Assembly: GCA_002284615.2 (NCBI GenBank)
Contig: MU069601.1
Location: forward strand, 368,801 to 394,779
From: Dunaliella salina
Lineage: Eukaryota; Chlorophyta; Chlorophyceae; Chlamydomonadales; Dunaliellaceae
Direction: 5' to 3'
DNA length: 25,979 nucleotides
In this document: piece after piece, positions 1 through 8,819 of the stretch
Layout of the letters: each line of letters starts with the position of its first letter
How positions within the stretch are numbered: the first letter of the stretch is position 1
Translations under genes and position numbers: made by a program
The notes under the pieces: model-generated
What the model saw: the letters and a program-made list of their open reading frames with translations, nothing else
Database searches by the model: none
Told to the model about the DNA's origin: nothing

Positions 1-30
1 TGTGTGTGTGTGTGTGTGCGCGCGCGCGCG
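1..30. repeat. (TG)n(CG)n alternating purine-pyrimidine microsatellite
   Basis: The window opens with TG repeats passing directly into CG repeats. The same composite, in reverse complement, follows the assembly gap near 10.7 kb. Alternating purine-pyrimidine tracts of this kind can adopt Z-DNA. The tract may extend beyond the left edge. Confidence 0.95.
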
Positions 31-430
31 TGAGTTGAATTTAAATGGGCTTGTAGGCCTTTGGGTACTGCGTAAACATGCGTACATGAAAACAATAACT
101 TCTGTCATGAGTGCGGAAATGATGCGAACGTGAAAAACAAACTATTTTTAAAAAGGGTGCGTAATGAGTATGTGTGAGTACAGTAGATCGGTTTCCATTG
201 TACATGTGCAGGACATGTTACCCAGAAAATGCTGTTTGTATCAGGTTTATCAATACCAGAATTTAAATTGTTCAAGAATTTGATTTTTGCGATTTTTTTT
301 CGCGGATTTCAAAATGTCAATGCGCCGGATTTTAAGTCCTCTGCCAAAAATAGACCCCTTGATACCCCTCTTCACCCCTTACACCTTCCCCTGAATACCT
401 TCTGAAACCCCGTCAGTCCCTTGTCTTTTC
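31..430. other. Gene-free stretch
   Basis: No convincing coding sequence on either strand. The left half is AT-rich and includes a transposon-end-like segment (156-185, listed separately). The right half (about 330-430) is C-rich and runs into a tandem repeat. Confidence 0.5.
156..185 (-). repeat. Isolated terminus of the TA-flanked transposon family
   Basis: Read on the minus strand, this begins TACTGTACTCACACATAC and continues to TCATTACGCACCC. The terminus at 12437 reads TACCGTACTCCCACGTAC and then TCAATCCGCACCC, with identical spacing of the conserved blocks. I could not find a partner end inside the window, so this is a truncated or off-window copy. Confidence 0.45.
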
Positions 431-742
431 CCACTATCATTTGTGCCAGGGGGTTCCATGAGGGGAGGGGGTCAGGTGGTTGAGGTGCAGTTACCAACCC
501 CTCCCCTGGCCCAAGTTGATCAACCCTGGTGTGTGCGAGTCAAATCAAAGGGCAACATGTGCTGCCAGAGGTGCCAAGTGCCAGGTTGCTTCCCCCACTA
601 TCATTTGTGCCATGGGGGGAAGGGGGGGCAGGTGGTTAAGGTTACCCAACCCTCCCCTAGCCCAAATTGATCAACCCTGGTGTGTGCAAGTCAAATCAAA
701 GGGCAACGTGTGCTGCCAGAGGTGCCAAGTACCAGGTTGCTT
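431..742. repeat. Tandem duplication, two units of about 164 bp
   Basis: Unit 1 starts at 431 and unit 2 at 595, both beginning CCACTATCATTTGTGCCA. Both contain the blocks TTGATCAACCCTGGTGTGTG and GTGCTGCCAGAGGTGCCAAG. The small open frames here are repeat artefacts in unrelated frames, so I do not call genes. Confidence 0.9.
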
Positions 743-1385
743 TATGGTAATGAGCGATCATGGGTAAGCCTAATATTACATCCTTGTACATTACATAGAA
801 GGGATCAAGGGAGCAAAGCCACAGGTTCAAAGCTGGGGAAAACTTTTTAAGGATCAACATGCTTGACCTCCAGGTTTGCGGCTTTGCTTCCAGCCACAAC
901 ATAATCCAAAGCGAAGCAGATGGAAAAGAAATAGGATACCATCAGACAAAGGAGCAGTAGCTTGGGACAATGGGAAGGAGGGAAAGGAAGAGGCATATGG
1001 GTTGGCTGGCTTGGGTCGTCAAAGTCCAAATGAGTGGGCTAGAGTTCCTTGGCTCGCCATCAAAGACGATTTGAGGCTGCCTTTAATTATTGTGCTGCTT
1101 GCGAGCAATATGGCTGCTTGCAAGTTGTGACGGCATATCATCATCTCTGGCTGCTTGTCACTCATGTGCATAACAAAAGTAAGGCATGGGAAAAGTGTTA
1201 AAAAATTGGGGCGTCTTCTCCCTTAAATACTCTGCTTTACTATGCACTCAAAGGTGCACAAGTACAAAAAGACAAAATGGAGATGCCACATACAGACTCT
1301 CCTTACATCAGTTAAGGGAAAAGGAGATATACTGGTGCCAACTGCCAGTTCAACCAAATGAAGGGAAACAATTCCAAAAAACAGT
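743..1385. other. Gene-free stretch
   Basis: Only short open frames on both strands, without domain patterns or convincing codon usage. No repeats or structured elements recognised. Confidence 0.4.
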
Positions 1386-1547
1386 GAGCTCACGCACATG
1401 ACAAAGCCAGCCCTGCATCCAGCACCTGAGCCTCACCTTGTTAAATGCTTATCCAACCAAAACAAACAAGCTTAAATATGCTAAAGATATTTTGAACTCA
1501 CACACATGACAAAGCCAACCCTGCATCCAGCACCTGAAAAATTTACC
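1386..1547. repeat. Direct repeat pair, about 54 bp, spaced 108 bp
   Basis: The copies start at 1386 and 1494. Each contains CACATGACAAAGCCA followed by CCCTGCATCCAGCACCTGA with few differences. The intervening sequence is not duplicated again, so this may be a two-unit tandem array or a simple direct duplication. Confidence 0.8.
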
Positions 1548-2173
1548 TTGATGGGGACCACTCTAGGTCGTCTGGCCTTCCGTACGCCCCGTACACACTC
1601 AAGACACAAGGGGCGGGCTGCTGCCGCAACCGAACCTTGGAGGCATCATACGCAAGCGAAATTGGCACGGGCATGCCATCTGGAATACGAGAAAGAGTGG
1701 CAGCAAAAGCACATTTGGTGGGTTAAGATAGACTTAGCGAGGAGCAAAGCTGTGCAGCTGTTCATGGCCCACCAAATAGGTTGGTAAAGCTCAAGAACCC
1801 AAGGCCAAGTGACCTGGAAAACACCCCACAAAAGTGCAAGGCTATGATAGCTTGGTCGCCCAGCACTCGATAACAGCACCAGAATGGTTCATGCGTGAGT
1901 GCCCAAAAGATGCGAAGAAAGAACATGACGCCCATGGAGTTTGTTGCGCTAGTATAGGTAAAGACAAGCCCATCGAAAAAAGCAATCACGTCATTGCTGA
2001 GGCAAGCATGTAGCTGCTGCTTGCCACAACTGCATGCAAACTTTCCTCAAGCTTCAGCACAGACAGTGGAGAGGGCACCAGCTGCACCAGCTGTTTGCAA
2101 TCCCCACGACGTCTGTTTTGTATTTGGTTCGATAGCCACACCTAACGCACTCACAGTCATCATACTTGAAAAG
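1548..2173. other. Gene-free stretch
   Basis: Several overlapping short open frames on both strands contradict one another. None shows a recognisable domain, and there is no splice-supported exon chain. It lies downstream of the oligopeptidase-like gene on the minus strand, but I found no catalytic-domain motif in it. Confidence 0.4.
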
Positions 2174-2450
2174 AGGCTTGCTCAAGATTTATTGCTCATG
2201 CGTTTATGCTGCTGATTGCCACAATTACCTGCAGATGTTGCTCAAACCTCATCATGGACAATGAAGGAGGGTGGCAGTTGCGCAAGGTGTATGTGAGAGG
2301 CCTGCTCAAGATTTATTGCACATGCATCAATGCTGCTGGTTGCCTTAGTATCCTGCAGATGTTGCCCAAACCTCATCATGGACAATGGAGGAGGGTGGCA
2401 GTTGCGCAAGGTGTATGTGAGAGGCCAGGTCAAATTTTATTGCACATGCG
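2174..2450. repeat. Tandem repeat R, about 125-bp unit, interrupted by transposons
   Basis: Two full units and the start of a third. Each carries ATTTATTGC, CATGC, GCTGCTG, CCTGCAGATGTTGC, CATCATGGACAATG, AGGAGGGTGGCAGTTGCGCA and GTGTATGTGAGAGGCC in that order. The third unit stops at GCACATGCG (2450), exactly where the 663-bp transposon begins. Its continuation resumes at 3114-3145 and again at 4593-4690, so the array is older than the insertions that split it. Confidence 0.85.
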
Positions 2451-3113
2451 TAAGGTGCGACGTTTCATATTACTTTTTCCAAAAAAATTATTATAGTCAT
2501 ATTACAGTAATATTACATTACAGTAATAACCCCAAATTCAAGAATTTTCCCCTGATTTTGTGGGTGGTGAGGTTTTTTGACCTCAGGGATTGGCCGGTCA
2601 TGTTCCTGCAAGGTACTTCAAAAGAGAAAAGTAGCAAAGACGAGTTTTAGCATTGATTGTATTGAAATTGGACAAAACGACACGCAAGCTTCCTATGTAA
2701 GTACATCAGTCTTCTGCTGTTTGGCTGTCTGTTGAGGGTTGACAATGCTGATGAGTGTCCTGCAGCCCTTGCAGCTGAGCACACAAAGCTGCAGCTCCTC
2801 CTCTGCAGCAATAATGATGTTGTAGCCCTTCTTGATCTCCTTCAGCTGGGTGGGCTTGTCCAGCATCTTCTTCAGCTCTGTGGGTGTGTACTTGCCAGAC
2901 CTGAACTTCTGGCATACAACCCCATCACTATCTTTCTCCACACCGAAGAGTTTCCTTGACATATTCAATTTGTTTGTGTGTACCCGTCCGGCCTGGGCCG
3001 GATTTCAAATTATCCAGAATTTTCAAGACGCCATGTGGCATATCGGAAAACATCATATTACACAGGATGCCATGTAATATTACTGTAATATTACACTGTC
3101 TCGTCGCACCTTA
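2451..3113. mobile_element. Non-autonomous DNA transposon T1 (663 bp), 12-bp perfect TIR, 8-bp target duplication
   Basis: The left end TAAGGTGCGACG (2451-2462) is the exact reverse complement of the right end CGTCGCACCTTA (3102-3113). CACATGCG flanks both sides (2443-2450 and 3114-3121). The interrupted R repeat reads across these flanks without loss, so this is a clean insertion. An 8-bp duplication fits hAT-like elements; reading one base differently gives 9 bp, which would fit Mutator. Subterminal copies of a GTAATATTAC motif occur at both ends. The element has no transposase but carries an exon-like segment. A 137-bp relative lies at 13586-13722. Confidence 0.85.
2693..2968 (-). CDS. Exon-like open frame captured inside transposon T1, function unknown
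   Basis: A 91-residue minus-strand frame whose central part (roughly residues 15-75) uses mostly G or C at third codon positions, as the host genes do, whereas the flanking transposon DNA is AT-rich. The peptide is Lys-rich and includes SGKYTPTELKKMLDKP, KEIKKGYNIIIAAEEEL and CVLSCKGCRTLISIV. The two Cys pairs may be a metal site, but I recognise no family. It lies wholly between T1's inverted repeats, so it looks like a host exon picked up by the element rather than a functioning gene. The start codon is the first ATG in frame and may be meaningless if this is an internal exon. Expression is unknown. Confidence 0.4.
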   Translation of the reverse strand: MNMSRKLFGVEKDSDGVVCQKFRSGKYTPTELKKMLDKPTQLKEIKKGYNIIIAAEEELQLCVLSCKGCRTLISIVNPQQTAKQQKTDVLT

Positions 3114-3145
3114 CACATGCGTCAATGCTGCTGGTTGCCAAACCA
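3114..3145. repeat. Remnant of repeat R between two transposons
   Basis: CACATGCGTCAATGCTGCTGGTTGCC continues the R unit broken at 2450. It is cut again at 3146, after which unrelated transposon sequence runs to 4592. Confidence 0.8.
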
Positions 3146-3163
3146 TACAAAATCTACATCATC

Positions 3164-3862
3164 CAGTGCTGTGCCCTGACGCCTGACGGCGTCAGGCGTA
3201 ATTTACGGTCCGTAACGTAATTTACGGTTTTAACCGTCAAAAACTAAATCTTGACCGTAAATGACGGTGGTTTTTATTTTTGACGTTGACGATCGGGCAT
3301 TTTCATTTTATATGGTAGAAAATTGTCAGAAATTATATAAATTGTAGGTGATGGCTGCGAATATGCACAGTTCTGCAGAAACCTATGTCCCGTGACTTCA
3401 AGTGCGTTCATGAAAAAGGGGTCCCATCCCCCTCTAGGTCTTGCTGCCGCCGCTGCTGCACGTTCTAAACATGCAAGATCTCTGCTGCTGCTGTGGCTTT
3501 GTCAGGCTTTTCCCACCCAGAGTGGCTCTGGCTCTCTTGTTCGTGTTCTTGCTAATCCCATGCCCAGGGTCCGAACTCATCTCCTTTCAGCCTGTGTACC
3601 ACAAGCGATTTTTTTTACGTCCAGAATCTGGTCACGGCAATCTGAGTTCACTTGGAAGCCTGCGGGTGCACTCGCTCGACCAACGAGTTCACACTTTGGG
3701 TCACTTGAGTTCCTGACGGTCTGAATTTTTCACACCGTTACTGACGATTTCACACCGTCAGGAAGAGGTCCACCGTAAATTACGGTTGTCCGACGCTGAT
3801 GTCAAAAATGCACTGTTAAATACGGTGTCAATTTTATTTTACGGCGTCAAGGCACAGCACTG
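3164..3862. mobile_element. Non-autonomous hAT-like transposon T2 (699 bp)
   Basis: The termini CAGTGCTGTGCCCTGACGCC (3164-3183) and the reverse complement of 3843-3862 match at 19 of 20 positions. Flanking 8-mers ACATCATC (3156-3163) and ATATCATC (3863-3870) agree at 7 of 8, an 8-bp target duplication as expected for hAT. Many short TTACGGT/ACCGTAA motifs cluster just inside both ends, as is typical of subterminal transposase-binding repeats. The central part (about 3400-3710) is GC-richer with overlapping frames but no recognisable transposase, so the copy is non-autonomous. Confidence 0.85.
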
Positions 3863-3965
3863 ATATCATCCCGCAAAAATGAACGTTTTTTGAGGTGTGC
3901 AGGATGACTGCGGACACCAGAGAAAATAATTATTTCTGGACAAGCGGGAATGCGCGTGAAGGAAT

Positions 3966-4237
3966 TACCGTACCAACTTGTGACCAGTTCACACCCCCTA
4001 TTTTAGGCAATTGAATTTTTCCATTTCGCATCAGTACGCACCCTGCTCACAGTCTTTTTTTTGGATTACGCATGTTGTATTACACACCTTCCTCCCTTGT
4101 TGTTACGCACCTTTCCCCCTTTCACAGAATAATTTCCCCAATTCTGTACCTTTATGCACCCCTAAAAAGCCCCATTCCGCATGACGTACCCCTTGAAAAA
4201 AATATGTAATGCGTAATGGTCATGGGTTGGTACAGTA
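3966..4237. mobile_element. Small MITE T3 with TA ends, nested in T4
   Basis: TACCGTACCAACTTGTGACC at the left and the reverse complement of 4218-4237 match at 16 of 20 positions. Both ends begin with TA, consistent with a TA target duplication. The interior is AT-rich with several GCACC-type motifs and no coding potential. The TACYGTA terminus is shared with the ends at 185 and 12437. Confidence 0.55.
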
Positions 4238-4560
4238 GGTGGTCATTTGAGTTTTAGATAGCTGAAGAGGCGCCTGTGGGGCCTCAACATTAAAAAATGG
4301 GAAGCTTCCTGAGCTCCTTCCCTGGTCAGGAGGGGCATGAGCAGCAGCAGATGGCATAGGCCATCCAGTTCAAGCAGCAGGGCAGAAATCCAGAGCATTG
4401 CAGAGTTTCATGTAGTTTTGTTGCGCGAGAGCAAAGCATGCTTCATACTGCTGAGTAAGGACAAGCAGGGGCTGATTGCCCCTGCGAGGACATGCGGGAC
4501 ACAAAAATTAATATCAAGGGGAGTGCGGGATTAAGGCGGGATTCAAAAACAAATTATTTT

Positions 4561-4938
4561 TTACAGGGGTGCAAGATGGTCCACATTCTGTACGATACCT
4601 GCAGATGTTGCCCAAATTGTATCATGGACAATGGAGGAGGGCGGCAGTTGCGCATGGTGCATGTGACGGTCTTGCTCAGGGCCTTCTGGTTTGTCATTCT
4701 CCAGAACCGCCTCCTTCATGGGATCCCCCAGATCAGCCGTATCTTCCGGCGTGTCCTCTCTCATCCATGGTGCTGCTTGTTTTGTCGCACCGCTATCTGC
4801 TGACGGCACCAGCAAGTCCAGCTGAGTGCTTTGCAGAGGCAGTCCCAGGCTGCTGAAGCGCACAACCAGCCGTGCCACTGGACTATTTGGAGCCATGCCT
4901 GCACGAGATGAGCATGTGGAACGAACACGTATTGTCAT
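4561..4938 (-). CDS. Tentative exon of an unidentified gene
   Basis: A minus-strand open frame of 125 codons. The middle (about 4690-4870) is acidic and hydrophilic, with motifs such as LVPSADSGATKQAAPW and DTPEDTADLGDP, and fairly host-like codon usage. Its upstream edge, encoding SSLGLPLQSTQLDL, recurs in the tandem array at 4812-5410, suggesting an exon with a multiplied acceptor side. The last part overlaps repeat R, so the true exon would end before about 4690. No family recognised. It could be a later exon of the oligopeptidase-like gene or a separate gene. Confidence 0.25.
   Translation of the reverse strand: MTIRVRSTCSSRAGMAPNSPVARLVVRFSSLGLPLQSTQLDLLVPSADSGATKQAAPWMREDTPEDTADLGDPMKEAVLENDKPEGPEQDRHMHHAQLPPSSIVHDTIWATSAGIVQNVDHLAPL
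4593..4690. repeat. Third fragment of repeat R
   Basis: Contains ACCTGCAGATGTTGCCCAAA, CATGGACAATGGAGGAGGG and CGGCAGTTGCGCA, matching the R units near 2.24 and 2.36 kb. It completes the unit started at 3114 once the T4 block is removed. Confidence 0.8.
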
Positions 4939-5410
4939 GACGCATATGTTGGCAAACCAGCAAGTCTAGCAGTGTGCTTTGCAGAGGCAGTCCTAGGCTG
5001 CTGGAGAAGTACCAGCCGCGCCACCGAATTTCTGCAGCTCGAGCCATGTGTTCACAGGATAATTATGTGAAATGAGCAAGTGTTGTCATGGCGCATGTGC
5101 TGGCAAAGATGCAAGTCCAGCTGAGTGCTTTGCAGAGGCAGTCCCAGGCTGCTGAAGCGCACAACCAGCCGTGCCACTGGACTATTTGGAGCCATGCCTG
5201 CACGAGATGAGCATGTGGAACGAACGAGCATGTGGAATGAACAAGTATCGTCATGATGATGCATGTGTTGGCAAACCAGCGAGTCCAGCTGAGTGCTTTG
5301 CAGAGGCAGTCCCAGGCCGCTGAAGCGGTAACAACCAGCTGCTGCAGTCGTTGGAGCCATGCGTGCACAAGACGAACATATGGCATGAACAAGCATTTTC
5401 CAGGCGCACG
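4812..5410. repeat. Tandem array, four units of about 148-168 bp
   Basis: Units start near 4812, 4960, 5111 and 5279. Each carries AGTCCAGCTGAGTGCTTTGC, GAGGCAGTCC and a later GGAGCCATGC with GAGCATGTGG-like sequence. Units 1 and 3 are nearly identical over 100 bp, while 2 and 4 are diverged. On the minus strand each unit holds a copy of the 5' edge of the tentative exon at about 4690-4870. Confidence 0.9.
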
Positions 5411-5844
5411 TGCTCGCATGGCCGGCGGCAAATGACATGCACACCTCCTTCGATCAAAGTATGCAAGCAGTTGCAGGCATGCACATGCTCGATGCTCGAC
5501 TCAGACAAACAAGCATGGCTCTCACGCACTGCACACATTCATGATTGACATGGTTATCATGGTGCCAACTTAGGGTGCCAAGATACAGTTTGAAAACCAT
5601 GTGAACGTGTGCGTACGCGCCAAAACACATACACAGACTTGCACATGCTTTCCTCACAGATCTCGGGACTGGCCCCACAACACTACATCGTGTGGTGCTC
5701 AGGATAGGTGTCAGTCCAACGTGCTCATTGCCTCAGAATCCAGCAAAATGTCCAAGGTCAAACCAAAGGTAATAGCCAGCTAGGGGCAGGCGTCTACATC
5801 TATGACCAGATGCGGCGTCAGTCTAATGTGCAAGGACCACAAGC
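5411..5844. other. Gene-free stretch
   Basis: No supported exon. Short overlapping frames on both strands only. No clear repeat structure. Confidence 0.4.
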
Positions 5845-6112
5845 ATGACAGTGCATCTCCATGGATCCCTGCAGCGTGGAACCCAAACACACGCCACTTT
5901 GGAGCAGACCTGGGCATTCAGCGACAATCAAGCTAACATGCTGCCAGCGCACGTGCTCAACAATCAAGCTCACCCAACAATCAAGCTTACTTGCTCAACA
6001 ACTACGCTCACCCACAGCCCCATTCTTACGCAGTGTTTTAGTGTTCCATTTTCATTGTCCATGTCATAGCATAAAGGAAGGAAGTATCTAGGTTGTCACC
6101 GACGTTTGCCAG
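5845..6112. repeat. Degenerate relatives of the 160-bp array
   Basis: 5845-5925 resembles the second half of the 160-bp unit (CATCCCTGCAG-like, then ACACGCCACTTTGGAGCAGACC). It is followed by several short CAATCAAGCTCAC-type units (5926-6015). The same short units recur at 6440-6565 on the other side of the array. Confidence 0.65.
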
Positions 6113-6432
6113 GTCTGCAAGAAGGCTTGAAGAGAGGACGGCAGGGCATGCATACAGAGAAGCCTGGAAGTGAGCAAATTGCAGCGGCGCCACCATGCCT
6201 GCACAACAGTGCATCACCATGCATCCCTGCAGCAGCGGCACCTGGACGCACGCCACCTTGGAGCAGACCCGGGTCTGCAAGAAGGCTTGAAGAGAGGACG
6301 GCAGGGCATGCATACAGAGAGGCCTGGAAGTGAGCAAAATGCAGCGGCGCCACCATGCCTGTACAACAGTGCATCACCATGCATCCCTGCAGCAGCGGCA
6401 TCTAGACGCACGCCACCTTGGAGCAGACCTGG
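6113..6432. repeat. Two near-identical 160-bp tandem units copied from an oligopeptidase-like exon
   Basis: Units 6113-6272 and 6273-6432 differ at only a few bases. On the minus strand each contains ACAGGCATGGTGGCGCCGCT, GCTCACTTCCAG and CTCTGTATGC. The gene's own sequence at 6590-6635 is GGCATGGAGGTGCCGTTGCA, GCACACTTCCAG and CTCTGTATGC. The array is therefore a multiplied exon plus splice-junction segment lying just downstream of the gene's last recognisable exon. Confidence 0.85.
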
Positions 6433-6589
6433 GCTTTCAACAACAATCAAGCTCACCTGCTGCCAGCTCACGTACTCAACTACTCTCGCTCACCCACCCC
6501 GTCAAGTTCTTCAAGCTCTCCCAAGAATCAAGCTCACTTGCTTCATAATCAAGCTCACCTGCTGCCAGGGGAGGGCATGGCAAGCATAC

Positions 6590-6737
6590 AGAGGACTGGA
6601 AGTGTGCAAACTGCAACGGCACCTCCATGCCTATACGGGCATGCAGCTCCAGCGCTGGTGCTTGCGCTTGAAGAGGATGCCTCAGCTCTAGGCGCTTTGC
6701 AGCTGCGTGTTCCCCCTCCTGCTTTTGCTGCTGCTCA

Positions 6738-6778
<41 letters not shown>

Positions 6779-8735
6779 GCCTGGCCAGCATAGCTCATAC
6801 AGTTCAAACTGCACATGTTGAGAGCTAGGAGCAGCTAAACGAGCTGCTTCGGCAGAGGCTCGTGCTAGAGCTGTGGCAGGCCCCTTCTGACCAATTCCGT
6901 TCTCTTGCTGCTGCTCTCTTGCTGCTGCTCTCGCATTTAAGCGCCCCTCCCTAGCCTCAAATGCCAGCCCTGAGCTTTGATTCATGCGCTCAAGTGGGGC
7001 TGCTAGCACCCAATGACTGCGCTTAAGTGAGACGAACACTAGCACTGACGACCGGGAGATGGAGCTGCCCTGGCAACATGCCGGTGGGACCAGCTGCACA
7101 TCCCATACTTGCCAGCCTGGTCTATGGGGCAGCAAGGTGGTGATGTCGCCCATGGAGGGCAGGACAGCTTGCTGCTGTTGTTGCTGCGGCTGTTGCTGGA
7201 GCTGCTGTTGTTGCTGCTGTTGCTGGTGTTGCTGCTGCTGCGGTTGCTGGAGCTCTTTCTGTTGGTGGTGGTGAGCGGCAAGCTCATGCAAGGGAGCGGC
7301 TGTCGCGAGCATGCCTCTGCTAGAATGCTTATATCCTAGGGATGCTCCAGGTGTGTTGCTGCTCGGTGCAGAACAATCGATGCTCAGATGGTCCAGGTGG
7401 CAGTACACGAGAGAGCCTCCAGGTTGGAGGGCATCCCAAGTCCACACAAGCAGCCCAGGTTGACCAGTTGGGCAAGGCCAGGCCACAAACCGTGCGCCAA
7501 CAGCGGGTGAGGGAAACAAGGCATGCCATGTGTACTTATGAGTGGAGGGGTTGCTAGTGTTTGTCGTTGTTTGACTGCGGCGGTGGGAGCGTTTGTGGTG
7601 AGGTGGATGGCCAAGCTGTGGCGTGGGCAATGGCGGGCTTGCAGGAGTGGCAGGCGCAAGGGCCCACACTCCGCGGACCTGGCGATTGGAGTCAAACGCC
7701 TCTAACAGTTGAATTTGCATGGGGCTGCTGCCACACGCATGTGTCCTTGCTGGCTGTACCTTTCTGAATCCAAGCACAAAGTGCTCAGGGCTGTAAAGGA
7801 TTGCCTCCGGCACTGCTGCTGGTGCTGCATCTGTTCCCAGCTGTGCTAAGTCAGGGACCTCCACCTCCAGGAGTGTGTCCCCTCCCTGGCCAGCCACGAA
7901 GTTCAAGCGCTTGCCACAGGGGAGCCAAAGCAGAGGGCCATGGACGTCCGGTATGGGCTGCAGGACGGGGAGCCGCGTGTGAGCATCCCAAATGTGAATG
8001 GTGTATTGGGCATGCTTCAGACCAGAGGCTGGCTCCCAGCTCTCGCACTCACTGTCAGGTGCAGTTTGAGAGAGGGCTGGGTCAGTCAAATAGGAGGCTA
8101 CGGACCCACAGGATACCCAGCCCCATATGTGGTAGATTCACGATTGCTCGGGGCGGTTGACACAGAAGCGCGCACCTGAAGGCGAAGAAGGTGAAGTCCG
8201 GGCTGGGGGCAAGAGCATGGAGGTGATAGCCTCTGCGAGATTGGCTGCGCTCGCCCTCATCCAAGATAATGGTGGGCAAGGAGCTGGAATGAGCTGGCAC
8301 ACGCATGTGGAGCTTTTCAGGGGTGCAGGTGTAGAAGAAGTTGCCGAACTTGGCACCTGGTTCAGAAGCGTGCAATGCAGGCAATGCAGGCAGCATGTCC
8401 TGGATGGGCAGCTGCAGCTCCAGCTGCCGCATGACTGCATCTGTGGACAGCTGCTCAAGATGTGGCTGCAGGTTGGGCAAGCTTCGGAAGTGCGCCTTGG
8501 CTGCCAAGTTGTGGGTGTAGAGGAAGTGAAGAGGAAGGGACTTGCGCCTCGTGGGATCGCGCAGCCAGTTCCATTCATCATTCTCCAAGGGCACAGATGA
8601 GGAGTGTAGGCTGGATTGCAGGGCAGGCAGGAACCCCCGGGAGAAGGGCCTCCTCAAGCATGCAGGAACTCTCGGGCTTGACCCATCCCTGCTACCTTTT
8701 GTAGTCAGCTGATAACGAGAGTGGCATTCTATCAT
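6590..8735 (-). CDS. Oligopeptidase-B-like (S9A) protein, N-terminal and propeller part only
   Basis: Prolyl-oligopeptidase family enzymes cleave peptides with a Ser-Asp-His alpha/beta hydrolase gated by a beta-propeller. Exon 1 (8735-8176) encodes an Arg/Ser-rich leader, then DEWNWLRDPTRR (family DxYxWLRD), TDAVMRQLELQLPIQD, FFYTCTPE, TIILDEGE and SPDFTFFAF (family SPDxxxLAY). A 124-bp GT-AG intron (8175-8052) joins in phase to YTIHIWDAHTRLP, HGPLLWLP, LGT and EAILYSPEHFVLGF, all in family order. The frame continues to a probable exon end near 6590 (GMEVPLQFAHF, resembling the DGxxVPxxL start of the catalytic domain). Two polyglutamine tracts interrupt it; some may be intronic. No GxSxGG or YGAYG motif is seen in the window, so the catalytic core is off-window, lost or too fragmented. 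Start at 8735 is the first in-frame ATG. Exon limits after 8051 are unsettled. Confidence 0.65.
6727..6776. repeat. CTG/CAG tract encoding polyglutamine on the minus strand
   Basis: A run of CTG triplets (CAG on the minus strand) in frame with the oligopeptidase-like coding sequence, giving about 11 consecutive Gln. Not expected in the enzyme family. Confidence 0.9.
7168..7252. repeat. Interrupted CAG/CAA tract, glutamine-rich insertion
   Basis: Minus-strand CAG/CAA codons with a few CAC, CTC and CCG codons form a Gln-rich segment of about 30 residues, just after a His-rich stretch. It lies between propeller segments and may be a disordered loop or an open intron. Confidence 0.85.
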
Positions 8736-8819
8736 TAAAATCGAATTTTTGAAATAAATTTCAAATTTTGGAATGGTGTAGCTCGTATATCGAAGCTCCA
8801 AGTGTTCACCTGTGCTGGC
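8736..8819. promoter_or_regulatory. Short divergent intergenic region, candidate bidirectional promoter
   Basis: Only 84 bp separate the proposed start codons of the oligopeptidase-like gene (minus) and IBA57 (plus). The left part is markedly AT-rich (AAATAAATTTCAAATTTT), unlike the GC-rich coding sequence on either side. No canonical TATA box is certain. Both transcripts must start here or inside the neighbouring coding sequence, unless an unseen 5' exon exists. Confidence 0.5.

Larger units (their letters stand above)
3148..4590. mobile_element. TA-flanked transposon T4, itself hit by later insertions
   Basis: Repeat R is interrupted between 3146 and 4592. The dinucleotide TA stands at both edges (3146-3147 and 4591-4592). 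Just inside, the ends are imperfect inverted repeats: ACAAAATCTACATCATC on the left, CAGAATGTGGACCATC read inward on the right. Removing the block rebuilds a plausible R unit (GTTGCC...ACCTGCAG). About 95 bp after the inner hAT-like element (3871-3965) resembles, in inverted orientation, the right part of the element at 12437-13058. The boundaries rest on repeat comparison by eye. Confidence 0.5.

Noticed and set aside
3392..3724. 110-codon plus-strand frame inside transposon T2, possible transposase remnant
   Set aside because: No hAT transposase motif, an overlapping frame of similar length, and composition driven by a GC-rich stretch. Too weak to call.
6170..6828. Plus-strand open frames across the 160-bp array
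   Set aside because: Repeat-generated frames opposite the oligopeptidase-like exon sequence. No domain and no independent support.
7039..7339. Leu/Cys/Ser-rich frames around 7.1-7.3 kb
   Set aside because: Alternative readings of the CAG/CAA tract that encodes polyglutamine on the minus strand in the gene's frame.
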